NCBI GenBank assembly: GCA_902519235.1
Contig: CABYJE010000001.1
Location: forward strand, 124,001 to 188,000
Direction: 5' to 3'
DNA: 64,000 nt
From: an uncultured Prochlorococcus sp.
GTDB taxonomy: Bacteria; Cyanobacteriota; Cyanobacteriia; PCC-6307; Cyanobiaceae
The translations under genes and the position numbers were made by a program. Positions 19,616 to 28,790 of the stretch are shown here, in pieces. Numbering within the stretch: position 1 is the stretch's first letter; every line of letters begins with the position of its first letter. A model generated the notes under the pieces. That model was not told where the DNA came from, ran no database searches, and saw only the letters and a list, made by a program, of their open reading frames with translations.

Positions 19616-20698
19616 ATGAAAAGCTTAAAAGAAAATTTTCAAAAAGCACATATAGTTATTATTGGATCAGGGATTATTGGAAAATTTAACGCCTCAGAAT
19701 TATCAGAATTAGGTTTTCAGATAACAATAATAGATTCAACTCAACTCCAAAATAGTAGCAATGCAGCTTTAGGATTGCTAATGGGTAATATGTATCAAAA
19801 AAGAAGAGGTAGAAGTTGGGATCTCAGGAAACAAAGCATTGAATTATGGCCACAATGGATTACATTATTGAAAAAATTTAATTATGAATTAAATATCGAA
19901 AAACCATTGATACAACTAACTACTAATGACGAAAAGTTCAAAAAATTAGAGAAATTTATTTATGAAAATAATGATCAAAACTTACAAATTTTAAAAAAAG
20001 ACTCAATATTTATCAAGTATATCAATAAAGCCTTCCAAACAAAAAATATAAAAGGAATGATTTCCTTCCAAGATGGAAGAATAAATGCTTTATCGTTACT
20101 TCAAACATTAGATAAATATCTAAAACATAAAAAAGTAAATTATTTACAAGGAGAGATCATAAAAATAAGAAAATCAAACGGTCAATGGATTTCTACAACA
20201 AGGAATAATGAAAACATTAAATCTGACATGGTTATTTTATGTAATTCACTAAAAGCGATTGATTTGATAGATAGCCTATCTCACAACATCAAATTAAAAC
20301 CAGTTTTAGGTCAAGCTATGGAAATTGAGATAAATGATGCAGAAGTTGATTTATTATCGCTACCAAAACACTTCAATATTAATGGTAAAAATATAATTCC
20401 AAAATCAAAAAATAAGCTAATTATTGGATCAACTGACGAATTTAGTACTATGCCAGAGGAAAATACATTCGAAAAACTCACAAATTTTATCGATAAAAAA
20501 CCAAATTGGCTGATGCAAGGAAAAATTTCTAAAAAATGGTTCGGAATAAGGTCAAGACCAGATGGTGAGGCTTCACCAATAATGAAAAATCTTGAAGATG
20601 GACTAATTATATGTACAGGTTTTTATAAAAATGGGATTTTACTGGCTCCGGCTTGTTCTAAATGGGTTGCTGAAAAAATTAAAAATTACCTTAACTAA
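19616..20698 (+). CDS. FAD-dependent oxidoreductase of the DAO/glycine oxidase family (ThiO-like?)
   Basis: An N-terminal Rossmann dinucleotide-binding motif ([29 protein letters not shown]) marks the D-amino-acid oxidase superfamily. A second conserved region, [38 protein letters not shown], matches the FAD-binding C-terminal part of glycine oxidase-type proteins. The enzyme may be ThiO, which makes dehydroglycine for thiamine thiazole, but no thiazole gene is adjacent. 360 aa is typical. The 3' end overlaps convergent dnaK by 4 bp. The substrate is unknown. Confidence 0.78.
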   Translation: MKSLKENFQKAHIVIIGSGIIGKFNASELSELGFQITIIDSTQLQNSSNAALGLLMGNMYQKRRGRSWDLRKQSIELWPQWITLLKKFNYELNIEKPLIQLTTNDEKFKKLEKFIYENNDQNLQILKKDSIFIKYINKAFQTKNIKGMISFQDGRINALSLLQTLDKYLKHKKVNYLQGEIIKIRKSNGQWISTTRNNENIKSDMVILCNSLKAIDLIDSLSHNIKLKPVLGQAMEIEINDAEVDLLSLPKHFNINGKNIIPKSKNKLIIGSTDEFSTMPEENTFEKLTNFIDKKPNWLMQGKISKKWFGIRSRPDGEASPIMKNLEDGLIICTGFYKNGILLAPACSKWVAEKIKNYLN

Positions 20699-22602
20699 TC
20701 TTTTGTTTCAGTAAAGTCTGCATCAATTACATCATCTCCACCTTTTTCGTTTGAATCACTCTGATCAGGGCCTCCTGCTGCGCCAGGTGATGGTGGCTGA
20801 TTGCCTGGTTGCTGATAAACAGATGAACCAACTGCATAAAGTTCTTGCTGAAGTTCTTCAAGAAGTTTTTTCATTGATTCATAATCTTCTTTTGAAGTTG
20901 CTTCTTTTAAAGCATTACTTTTTTCTTCAACTTTAGACTTTGCTGCAGCATCAATTTTGTCTCCCAACTCACCAAGTTGCTTTTCTGTCTGATATACAAG
21001 TGTTTCAGCTTGATTTTTTAAATCGATTTTTTCTCTTTTTTCTTTATCTGCAGATGCATTTGATTCAGCATCCTTTACCATTTTTTCTACTTCATTATCA
21101 GATAAAGTTGAAGCACCAGTGATAGAGATACTTTGCTCTTTGCCACTTCCTTTATCTTTTGCAGTAACACTAAGAATACCATTTGCATCGATATCAAATG
21201 TAACTTCAATTTGCGGCACACCTCTTGGTGCTGAAGGTATACCATCCAATCTAAAAGTTCCTAAACTTTTGTTATCAGAAGCCATTTCTCTTTCACCCTG
21301 GAGAACGTGTATTTCTACATTTGTTTGACCGTCTACAGCAGTTGAATATGTTTCAGATTTCTTAGTAGGCACTGTAGTATTTCTATTAATCATTTTTGTC
21401 ATCACTCCTCCTAAAGTCTCTACACCTAAAGAAAGTGGAGTAACGTCAAGCAACAAAATATCTTTAACCTCCCCTGCTAAAACTCCTCCCTGAATTGCAG
21501 CACCAACAGCTACTACCTCATCAGGATTAACAGTTTGATTTGGTTCTTTACCTATTATTTTTTTAACTAAATCTAAAACAGCAGGAATTCTAGATGAGCC
21601 TCCCACCATTACAACTTCATCAATTTCACTAGTAGAAATTTTCGCATCACTTATAGCTCTCTCAACTGGAGTCTTGCACCTATCAATTAAAGAAGCTGCT
21701 AATTCTTCGAATTTCGCTCTAGTAAGGTTTAAATCCAAATGTTTTGGTCCTTCAGGCGTCGCTGTGATAAAAGGCAAATTTATTTCACTTTGAGTAGCAT
21801 TTGAAAGCTCAATTTTTGCTTTTTCTGCAGCTTCAGTAAGTCTTTGCAAAGCTTGCTTGTCTTGTCTAAGATCAATCCCTTCATTTGATTTAAAAGTACT
21901 AGCTAAGTGATCTACAATGCATCTATCAAAATCATCACCACCTAAATGAGTATCTCCAGATGTAGATAAAACTTCAGTTACTCCATCACCAGCTTCAATA
22001 ACTGAGACATCAAATGTTCCTCCACCTAGATCAAAAACGAGAATTTTTTCATTTTCTTTATCCAAACCATATGCCAAAGCAGCCGCAGTTGGTTCATTAA
22101 CAATTCTGAGAACTTCTAAACCTGCAATCTTTCCGGCATCTTTAGTAGCCTGTCTTTGAGAGTCATTAAAATAAGCTGGAACTGTAATTACTGCCTGCGT
22201 AACTTTTTCACCAAGATATTTACCAGCATCATCTGCTAACTTTCTTAAAACTTGAGAACTTACTTCTTCAGGAGAGAACTGCTTATCCAAAATAGGACAT
22301 TTTAATTTAACGCTAGAACCAGATTTTTCAACAGAATAACTAACTTCTTTAGATTCTTCATTGACTTCATCAACTCTTCTACCTACAAAACGTTTTGCAG
22401 AATAAAAAGTATTTTCAGGATTCATAACAGCTTGTCTTTTTGCTATCTGTCCAACAAGCTGGTCTTGATTTTTAGTATATGCAACAACTGATGGAGTAGT
22501 TCTGAAACCCTCAGCATTTGCTATTACAGTAGGTTTACCACCTTCCATTACAGCGACACAACTGTTAGTTGTTCCTAAATCAATTCCTACAACCTTACCC
22601 AT
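20695..22602 (-). CDS. dnaK: Chaperone Hsp70, DnaK
   Basis: ATP-driven chaperone that works with DnaJ and GrpE, both encoded at 55-57 kb. The ATPase domain begins [19 protein letters not shown] and has [25 protein letters not shown] and [10 protein letters not shown]. The substrate-binding domain has [23 protein letters not shown], and the tail ends in the acidic [13 protein letters not shown]. The ORF track adds 21 residues ([12 protein letters not shown]...), but I chose the internal ATG at 22602, which gives [12 protein letters not shown] and a standard 635 aa. Convergent with the FAD oxidoreductase and divergent from aroE. Confidence 0.97.
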   Translation of the reverse strand: MGKVVGIDLGTTNSCVAVMEGGKPTVIANAEGFRTTPSVVAYTKNQDQLVGQIAKRQAVMNPENTFYSAKRFVGRRVDEVNEESKEVSYSVEKSGSSVKLKCPILDKQFSPEEVSSQVLRKLADDAGKYLGEKVTQAVITVPAYFNDSQRQATKDAGKIAGLEVLRIVNEPTAAALAYGLDKENEKILVFDLGGGTFDVSVIEAGDGVTEVLSTSGDTHLGGDDFDRCIVDHLASTFKSNEGIDLRQDKQALQRLTEAAEKAKIELSNATQSEINLPFITATPEGPKHLDLNLTRAKFEELAASLIDRCKTPVERAISDAKISTSEIDEVVMVGGSSRIPAVLDLVKKIIGKEPNQTVNPDEVVAVGAAIQGGVLAGEVKDILLLDVTPLSLGVETLGGVMTKMINRNTTVPTKKSETYSTAVDGQTNVEIHVLQGEREMASDNKSLGTFRLDGIPSAPRGVPQIEVTFDIDANGILSVTAKDKGSGKEQSISITGASTLSDNEVEKMVKDAESNASADKEKREKIDLKNQAETLVYQTEKQLGELGDKIDAAAKSKVEEKSNALKEATSKEDYESMKKLLEELQQELYAVGSSVYQQPGNQPPSPGAAGGPDQSDSNEKGGDDVIDADFTETKD

Positions 22603-22719
22603 GGGTAAATTCTCAATATTTGATATTCTCCATAATCGGTCATTGACGTCATTATTGTTACTCAAAGACGGGGTGTGGTTCCCGAACAGATCTTTATTTT
22701 TATAGAAAAAATTCTAAAC

Positions 22720-23580
22720 ATGATTTCAAGCAAGACATCTTTTATAGCATTAATTGGCAATCCAGTAAGCCATTCTTTGTCACCAATTATGCAAAATGCT
22801 GCCCTTCAATATTTAGGCTTAGATTTAATTTATATTGCTATACCTTGTGAAAATAAAGATCTGGAGTTAGTTCTGAATTCCTTTAAAAAAATTAATTGCA
22901 AAGGTTTGAACATTACAATTCCACACAAACAAGCAGTATTTAACCTTTGTAGTGAAATCTCCCCTGTCGCTAAGAAACTAAAAGCAATTAATACTCTGAA
23001 ATTAAATTCTGAAAAAGAATGGAGCGCAACTAATACCGATGTAGAGGGATTTATTTATCCATTAAAAACATTAAACTTGGCAAAGAAAAAATCATTAGTA
23101 CTTGGCTCAGGGGGTGCAGCAAGATCTGTTATTCAAGGTCTAATAAATTTAAATCTTTCAAAAATTTCAGTAATATCACGTAACAAATCATCACTAGATG
23201 AATTAATAAAAAATTTTGAAAATCAAATTCAACTACGGGGTGTTTTACATAATGATAATCAAGCCCAAAATTTAATTAGGGAAGCAGATTTAATTGTAAA
23301 TACAACACCAGTAGGGATGAAAATAAATAAATATGAAAATAATTTATTGCCATATGGTGAGACTTTTTGGAGATCTCTTAACTCGCAAACAATTGTTTAC
23401 GACTTAATCTATTATCCATCACCTACTCCTTTATTAAAATTTTGCGCCAAAAAAGGATGCATGACTATCGATGGTTTAGAAATGCTTGTTGCTCAAGGAA
23501 TGAAATCAATATCATTTTGGACAGATGGTTTAGAAGTACCTTTTCATATAATGAATGACGCACTAAAAAAATATCTTTGA
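22720..23580 (+). CDS. aroE: Shikimate dehydrogenase
   Basis: NADPH-dependent reduction of 3-dehydroshikimate to shikimate. The substrate domain has ALIGNPVSHSLSPIMQNAAL and GLNITIPHKQAV (catalytic Lys), and ATNTDVEGF. The NADP-binding loop is VLGSGGAARSVIQGL, and the C-terminus has VYDLIYYPSPTPLL and GLEMLVAQGMKSISFWTG-like sequence (FWTDG). The ORF track opens at GTG 22675. I preferred ATG 22720 (MISSKTSFIALIG), which leaves the usual short lead into the conserved GNPVSHS. The length from there is 286 aa. Confidence 0.94.
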   Translation: MISSKTSFIALIGNPVSHSLSPIMQNAALQYLGLDLIYIAIPCENKDLELVLNSFKKINCKGLNITIPHKQAVFNLCSEISPVAKKLKAINTLKLNSEKEWSATNTDVEGFIYPLKTLNLAKKKSLVLGSGGAARSVIQGLINLNLSKISVISRNKSSLDELIKNFENQIQLRGVLHNDNQAQNLIREADLIVNTTPVGMKINKYENNLLPYGETFWRSLNSQTIVYDLIYYPSPTPLLKFCAKKGCMTIDGLEMLVAQGMKSISFWTDGLEVPFHIMNDALKKYL

Positions 23581-23661
23581 AAATAAATGATCTTATTTTT
23601 TTAAGAAATTGCCCATGGTAATGTATCTTAAATAATGAACAGACGCTCATCACACGAATTT

Positions 23662-23691
23662 ATGAGCCAAAGACCTTGTCTGAAACTATGA
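23662..23691 (+). other. Possible 9-codon minicistron overlapping the rpsF start
   Basis: ATG at 23662 opens MSQRPCLKL and stops at TGA 23689-23691, which overlaps the chosen rpsF ATG as ATGA. Such a layout would couple translation of the two, but a 9-codon ORF can occur by chance and there is no clear Shine-Dalgarno before it. Confidence 0.22.
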
Positions 23692-24149
23692 ATGATCAAC
23701 AATCTTATTATGAAACCATGTACATCCTCCGCCCTGATATCGCGGAAGATGAAGTAACTAATCACATTGACAAATACAATAAACTTTTAGAAGAATTCGG
23801 CGGTACTATCCTTGATAGTCAGATGAGAGGTAAGAGAAGATTAGCTTATCAAATAGCAAAACACAGAGAAGGTATTTACGTTCAATTGAGTCATCAAGGT
23901 GATGGTCAACATATTTTTAAAATTGAAAAAGCAATGAGACTTGGCGAAGATGTCATTAGATACATGACTGTTAAACAAGAAGGGCCTTTACCAAGCCCAA
24001 GACCTTCGAATAAGAGTACATCTCAATCAGAGACAAAAAATAATCCAGATTCCAAAGTTGAATCTGATGAAAAACAACCGGTAGCAAACGCAGATACTTC
24101 AATTATGGGAAAAGATGATACTGAAAACAAAGAAAATGCAGAATCTTAG
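23688..24149 (+). CDS. rpsF: 30S ribosomal protein S6
   Basis: Component of the small-subunit platform. The S6 fold is recognised from [46 protein letters not shown] and [14 protein letters not shown]. After about residue 100 there is a long low-complexity polar, acidic tail ([22 protein letters not shown]...), typical of Prochlorococcus-type S6 and about 50 residues beyond the core fold. The ORF track starts at TTG 23676. I chose the ATG four codons later, which also forms the ATGA overlap with an upstream minicistron. It is convergent with argG. Confidence 0.93.
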   Translation: MNDQQSYYETMYILRPDIAEDEVTNHIDKYNKLLEEFGGTILDSQMRGKRRLAYQIAKHREGIYVQLSHQGDGQHIFKIEKAMRLGEDVIRYMTVKQEGPLPSPRPSNKSTSQSETKNNPDSKVESDEKQPVANADTSIMGKDDTENKENAES

Positions 24150-24152
24150 AAT

Positions 24153-25367
24153 TTAATCTTTTGTATCTTTATTTGACTCAGCCCATATTTTATTAGACAT
24201 CCCCCACATATAAATAAAACCCTCTGCTAAAGAATGATTAAAAACATCATTTTTGCTATAAGTTGCCAAATCTTCCCTATAAAGTGAATTATTTTCAGAC
24301 ATTCTCCCAATTACTATTGCGTTGCCTTTATGAAGTCGAATCTTTACTTTTCCATTAACTGAAGTTTGAGTAGAAGATATAAATGCATCTAAACTATCTT
24401 TAAGAGGTCCAAACCAAAAACCTTGATAGACTAATTGACCCCATTTTTTTTCAACTATTCCTTTAAAATCGACAATATCTGGATTTAAGGTTATGCTCTC
24501 TAATTCTTTGTGAGCTTTTATTAAAAGCAAGAGACCAGGCGTTTCGTAAATCTCTCTACTTTTAATTCCAACTACTCGATCTTCAATCATATCTATTCTT
24601 CCAAAACCATGCGCACCTGAAAGATCATTAGCTTTTTTAATAATTTCTACTGGAGTTAAAAATTCATCATTAATTCCAACTGGTAAACCATTTTTAAATA
24701 CTATTTCTATATCTTCAGGGGAATCAGGTGAATTATCAATTGATGATGTCATAACAAATATATCTTCAGGTGCTTCTTGCATTGGGTCTTCTAATATGCC
24801 AGCCTCAATACTCCTACCAAGTAAGTTAACGTCTATTGAATATGGTGATTTTTTTGATACTGGTGCAGGAATACCAAATTTTTCTCCATACACTATTGCC
24901 TCTTCCCTACTCATATTCCACTCCCTTGCAGGAGTAATTATTTTCAAATCAGGGCCTAAAGCATTGATTGCTAAATCAAATCGAACTTGATCATTCCCTT
25001 TACCAGTGCATCCATGAGCTACTGCATCGGCATTTATCTCTCGAGCAATATTTACGAGATTTTCAGCAATTAAAGGCCTAGCAAGAGCTGTAGATAAAGG
25101 ATATTTATCTAAATATAATGCGTTTGCTCTAATTGCTGGAAAAGCATATCTCTCAACAAAACTACTCACTAAATTACCAACGATTGATTGAGATGCTCCT
25201 GAATTTAAAGCTTTTTGCCTAATAAGTTCTAAATCTTCTCCTTGTCCAAGATCTGCCACAAAAGTAACAACTTCTGAAATTCCATATTCATTCTTTAAAT
25301 ATGGAATACAAACGCTCGTATCTACACCACCAGAATAAGCTAGGACAACTTTTTTTACATTCTGCAT
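24153..25367 (-). CDS. argG: Argininosuccinate synthase
   Basis: Joins citrulline and aspartate with ATP to form argininosuccinate, the penultimate arginine step; argH is at 51.8 kb. The N-terminal PP-loop reads [51 protein letters not shown] and FVKG-like regions are as in the family. 404 aa is normal. A 3-bp gap separates its stop from the convergent rpsF stop. Confidence 0.97.
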   Translation of the reverse strand: MQNVKKVVLAYSGGVDTSVCIPYLKNEYGISEVVTFVADLGQGEDLELIRQKALNSGASQSIVGNLVSSFVERYAFPAIRANALYLDKYPLSTALARPLIAENLVNIAREINADAVAHGCTGKGNDQVRFDLAINALGPDLKIITPAREWNMSREEAIVYGEKFGIPAPVSKKSPYSIDVNLLGRSIEAGILEDPMQEAPEDIFVMTSSIDNSPDSPEDIEIVFKNGLPVGINDEFLTPVEIIKKANDLSGAHGFGRIDMIEDRVVGIKSREIYETPGLLLLIKAHKELESITLNPDIVDFKGIVEKKWGQLVYQGFWFGPLKDSLDAFISSTQTSVNGKVKIRLHKGNAIVIGRMSENNSLYREDLATYSKNDVFNHSLAEGFIYMWGMSNKIWAESNKDTKD

Positions 25368-25403
25368 CTAAATTTGCTCCATGAATTTAAATTTTTCACG
25401 TAA

Positions 25404-25598
25404 TTAAGAACTTGAAAACTTACTAGAAACTAATATTATTGTAACTAAAAGAGCTGGACCAAAAACTAGAAGAAAGATAAGAAAATTATTAATTATTAAA
25501 ACATTAGGATTCAGGTATCCAATAATTTTAAGTAATCCAGACAGGAAAAATGAAATCAGCCAAATAAAAAGGTATTTTAAATTTGCTTTATCAAACAA
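25404..25598 (-). CDS. Small hypothetical membrane protein
   Basis: A 64-residue protein with two hydrophobic segments (LFIWLISFFLSGLLKIIGYL and FLIFLLVFGPALLVTIILVSS) joined by a short NPNVLIINN loop. I do not recognise a named family. The frame appears to open with TTG and has no internal Met, so the start is uncertain. It sits 36 bp upstream of argG on the same strand, so it could share its transcript, and is divergent from the DUF3134 gene. Composition fits a membrane protein better than a random frame, but coding status is not proven. Confidence 0.5.
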   Translation of the reverse strand: MFDKANLKYLFIWLISFFLSGLLKIIGYLNPNVLIINNFLIFLLVFGPALLVTIILVSSKFSSS

Positions 25599-25651
25599 AG
25601 TTTTTCGTGTGCATCATTATGTATTATCTTATATATAGAACATAACCATTA

Positions 25652-25930
25652 ATGGACTCAAATAAACTAAAACTTAGATTAGAAGATATTTCTAAAGTCA
25701 ACCCTGCTTTAAGTTGCTATCACAGAGACGATCCAGCTCCTGTTTTACCATTAAGAGATGAACCTGATCTTCTATCTTGGCTTGAAAATACAGGAAGACT
25801 TGTTGCAGAAAAAGAGGGTGATTCACAAGAAATTAGTACGATTGAAGAAGAAGAACTATCAGCGCTAATGGGAGAAAAAGAAGATTATAAAACTGAAGAA
25901 GATCCTTCAGAAGATGATTGGGAAGATTAA
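25652..25930 (+). CDS. DUF3134 family protein
   Basis: A 92-residue soluble protein of a cyanobacteria-restricted family of unknown function. The conserved part is NPALSCYHRDDPAPVLPLRDEPDLLSWLENTGRLV (about residues 17-51). The second half is strongly acidic (EEEELSALMGEKEDYKTEEDPSEDDWED). It overlaps mraY by 17 bp, so the two are almost surely co-transcribed; this places it next to peptidoglycan synthesis but does not show a role. Confidence 0.83.
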   Translation: MDSNKLKLRLEDISKVNPALSCYHRDDPAPVLPLRDEPDLLSWLENTGRLVAEKEGDSQEISTIEEEELSALMGEKEDYKTEEDPSEDDWED

Positions 25931-26990
25931 AAAATTTAACTTTAAATCGTTATTAATATTAATTACTTTTGCTTTAATAATAACCTCCTATTTTTTCAAT
26001 AATTTTACATTTATAGGAGTTTTCACTTTATTTTTTTTAATTTCTTTATCCGCAACAAAGGTAGGTTTAAAAATAATAAAGAGATTAAATTTACTGCAAA
26101 ATATCAGGACTGAAGGTCCAGCTAATCACTATAAAAAGAGTTATACCCCAACAATGGGTGGGATATTTATGATAACCCCTTTTTTATTTTTTCTTTTAAT
26201 AATAACTGTTAATGTAGGTTCCCTAAAATTATTTCTTTCGTTACTAACTATTTTTGGTTTCTTTATTACTGGGTTTTTAGATGATTATTTAAGCATTAAA
26301 AAGAAAGAAAATACAGGATTAAAAACAAAAGAAAAATTTTTTCTACAAAGTATCATCTCAATAATTTTTATAATTTTAGCCTATGAAAATGATTTAATAA
26401 ATCCATTAATTACAGTATCTGAGTCCTGGGGAATCAATATGAATATTTTCATATTGCCGATTTCTTTTTTAGTACTTGTTGGCATAAGTAACTCAGTCAA
26501 TTTAACTGATGGCCTAGATGGATTAGCAGCTGGATGTAGTGCAATTGTATTTTATGGATTAGGAACAGAAATATTAATGAAAGATAATCAAGAGCTCATA
26601 ATGTTTAGTATCCTATGTTATTCAATGTCTGGTATATGCTTAGGATTTCTCAAATACAATAGTTATCCTGCAAAAATATTTATGGGTGACACAGGATCTT
26701 TAAGTATTGGCGCAATTTTGGCTTCTACAGCATTATTAACCAATAGTGTTTTTACCTTATCTATTTTCTCAGGAATATTTATTCTTGAATCACTTTCAGT
26801 AATGATTCAAGTAGGGTTTTTTAAAATTACAAAAAAATTATTTCACAAAGGTAAACGCATATTTTTAATGGCGCCATTACACCACCATTTTGAACTTAAA
26901 GGAATTAAGGAAGAAAAAATAGTTGAAAATTTTTGGAAAATCAACATTTTACTTGTAATTTTAGGTATAGTTTTAAAAATCAATCTTTAA
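25914..26990 (+). CDS. mraY: Phospho-N-acetylmuramoyl-pentapeptide transferase
   Basis: Integral membrane enzyme that transfers phospho-MurNAc-pentapeptide to undecaprenyl phosphate, making lipid I. About ten hydrophobic segments are seen. Family motifs are KKSYTPTMGGIFMI, FITGFLDDYLSIKKKENTGL (the Asp-Asp pair), SNSVNLTDGLDGLAAG, FMGDTGSLSIGAILA and the HHH motif in PLHHHFELKG. 358 aa is normal. It starts inside the DUF3134 gene. murB and murC are at 58.7-61.1 kb. Confidence 0.97.
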   Translation: MIGKIKKFNFKSLLILITFALIITSYFFNNFTFIGVFTLFFLISLSATKVGLKIIKRLNLLQNIRTEGPANHYKKSYTPTMGGIFMITPFLFFLLIITVNVGSLKLFLSLLTIFGFFITGFLDDYLSIKKKENTGLKTKEKFFLQSIISIIFIILAYENDLINPLITVSESWGINMNIFILPISFLVLVGISNSVNLTDGLDGLAAGCSAIVFYGLGTEILMKDNQELIMFSILCYSMSGICLGFLKYNSYPAKIFMGDTGSLSIGAILASTALLTNSVFTLSIFSGIFILESLSVMIQVGFFKITKKLFHKGKRIFLMAPLHHHFELKGIKEEKIVENFWKINILLVILGIVLKINL

Positions 26991-27000
26991 AAAATTTGTT

Positions 27001-27246
27001 ATGAGTTTTTTTACATGGAAAGATAATGGTTTAACAAGTGACTGCTCTAGTCTTGATGCAATGGCATCAAGATTTGAAGAAACTGCTAACTTAATGAAAA
27101 AATTATCTAAGAAAGGTTTCAAACTCAAGAAAAAGAATAACAATCAACTAATTCTTCACCCTGATCCTAAAGTATTTGACCAATGGGGTTTTATAAGTGA
27201 AGAACTACCTTTTAAACAACTCTGTTTGATATCAGATGCAGAATAG
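27001..27246 (+). CDS. Small conserved-looking cyanobacterial hypothetical protein
   Basis: An 81-residue soluble protein 10 bp after mraY on the same strand. The sequence SLDAMASRFEETANLMKKLSKKGFKL suggests a helix, followed by a beta-like end QLILHPDPKVFDQWGFISEEL. I do not recognise a named domain, though the pattern resembles short cyanobacterial hypotheticals. Its last 91 bp are antisense to the 3' end of the sucrose-phosphate synthase gene, so one of the two termini is probably under unusual constraint or recently extended. Confidence 0.62.
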   Translation: MSFFTWKDNGLTSDCSSLDAMASRFEETANLMKKLSKKGFKLKKKNNNQLILHPDPKVFDQWGFISEELPFKQLCLISDAE

Positions 27247-28589
27247 TTATCTGACCTTGAAAATTCTTCTTTGAGTATTGTTAAATAATTTCGTACATGA
27301 GTGTTCCAGCTAAAGTGCCTGTTGACACCTTCAATGCCATTTCTACTCCATAATTTCCACTGATTATTATTAGAAATTGCTTTTTCAAGAATAACTTTCA
27401 ACTTATTAATATCAGTAACATCTACTAGGAGTCCATTTTCACATTTTGACCGAATTTCTTCTGGTCCACCATCATTTGTTGATACTATTGGCAATCCACA
27501 TGAAGAAGCTTCAAGAAGAGTTAATCCAAAAGGCTCTGTTAAAGCTGGATTTACAAATAACCCTCCTCTGCTAGCAGCCCACCTATATAAAGCAGGAATC
27601 TGACTTGGAAGATGCTTTTTTGGGTAAGCAACCCTACCATACAAATTAAATTTATCAATCGTTTCAAAAATATTATGGAATACTTCTTTTTGTTGAGGTT
27701 CGAGTTTTGAAGTACTATCTCGACAACCCAAAATCAATATTAAATTAGTTTTTCTTTTTAATTTTTCAGATCTTCCATATGCCTCAATCAAAGAAGGAAT
27801 ATTTTTTCTTCGTACAGCTCTAGAAATAGCCAATAATGGAGGTTTTGCAGAATCCCTTAGAAAAGGTTTCATCATATTGTCAAGTTCTGCTGTCTCAGTT
27901 GTTGAGTAAATATGATGAAACTTTTTATGATCAACACCAGGTGGGATCACTTTAGCTTTATGAATAGAAAAAGAAGAATATTGGGAATATTGATAAGTTG
28001 ACTCTTGTTTAGTGCTGGTAACTACAATATCAGCAGATTTTAACACTTTTTCTTCTGCCTCAATTCTTTTACTTATGGAATAGAGCTTTTCGATCTGATT
28101 AGTTTTTAAACCAGTATCAAGCAATTTTCTCTTTTTTTCTCTTCCTAAAGAATGACCAGTAAAAATAAATGGAACTTTTAAAAATTTACTTAGCTTAACG
28201 CCTACATATCCAGCATCTGCATAATGAGCGTGAATAAAATTAGGCTTTTTATTTTTTTTATAGTAAAAAATAAGGCTCTCAGCTAAATGATCTAAATAAG
28301 GCCAAAGCAATTCCTTTCTTAAATATTTATTAGGTCCAAATTTAAATCTTAAAATCCTTGCTCCAGGTTCAAGAAATTCTTCTTGTTGTGAATATTCATC
28401 GTCTACTTTAGGATCGTCAATTAAACGAGTTACTAAATCGACTTGATCAACATCTGAAGTATTAGCCAAACTTTTAACTAACTCTAAAACGTATTGTGTT
28501 TGACCTCCAGTATCTGCATCCCTGCCTAATTCAAGATTTTTAGCGCGTATAAGACCATGTAAATGTAAATGCAAAAAATTAAACCTCAT
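27156..28589 (-). CDS. Sucrose-phosphate synthase-like glycosyltransferase (single GT domain)
   Basis: GT-B family 4 glycosyltransferase that probably makes sucrose 6-phosphate from UDP- or ADP-glucose and fructose 6-phosphate, a step to sucrose or glucosylglycerate-type solutes. It opens MRFNFLHLHLHGLIRAKNLELGRDADTGGQTQYVLELVKSLA, the sucrose synthase/SPS signature. HAHYADAGYVGVKLS, FTGHSLGREKKRKLL, PPGVDHKKF, LAISRAVRRKNI and the nucleotide-sugar EPFGLTLLEASSCGLPIV follow. It ends soon after the GT domain, so no fused phosphatase domain is present. The last 91 bp overlap the convergent 81-aa ORF. Confidence 0.88.
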   Translation of the reverse strand: MRFNFLHLHLHGLIRAKNLELGRDADTGGQTQYVLELVKSLANTSDVDQVDLVTRLIDDPKVDDEYSQQEEFLEPGARILRFKFGPNKYLRKELLWPYLDHLAESLIFYYKKNKKPNFIHAHYADAGYVGVKLSKFLKVPFIFTGHSLGREKKRKLLDTGLKTNQIEKLYSISKRIEAEEKVLKSADIVVTSTKQESTYQYSQYSSFSIHKAKVIPPGVDHKKFHHIYSTTETAELDNMMKPFLRDSAKPPLLAISRAVRRKNIPSLIEAYGRSEKLKRKTNLILILGCRDSTSKLEPQQKEVFHNIFETIDKFNLYGRVAYPKKHLPSQIPALYRWAASRGGLFVNPALTEPFGLTLLEASSCGLPIVSTNDGGPEEIRSKCENGLLVDVTDINKLKVILEKAISNNNQWKLWSRNGIEGVNRHFSWNTHVRNYLTILKEEFSRSDNYSASDIKQSCLKGSSSLIKPHWSNTLGSG

Positions 28590-28790
28590 TTAGCAAATCC
28601 TTAGATCAATCGCCATTACTACAAATAAGCTGTATTTCCGTCGCAAATATTAAGAAACAATTATGATTTTTAATTTTTTTAGCCTAAAAACTGTTCAAAA
28701 AGAAGATATAGACTAATTTTTGGCACTTATAGAGAAGACTTTCTTCTTACTCAGATAATTAAAAACACAAAGTTATACAACAAAGATTTT

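Noticed and set aside
20751-21328. Three + strand ORFs antisense to dnaK
   Set aside because: Shadows of a highly conserved gene; low-complexity L/Q/H-rich products.
22603-22665. 21-residue N-terminal extension of DnaK from the ORF track
   Set aside because: DnaK proteins start at [12 protein letters not shown]; the extension occupies the dnaK-aroE promoter gap.
22675-22719. GTG start of aroE with 15 extra residues
   Set aside because: The ATG at 22720 fits the usual N-terminus of the family and leaves room for a promoter.
28706-28760. AGAAGA-CTT-TCTTCT hairpin upstream of the sucrose-phosphate synthase gene
   Set aside because: Only 6 bp, low GC, and no U-run in either direction at proper spacing.
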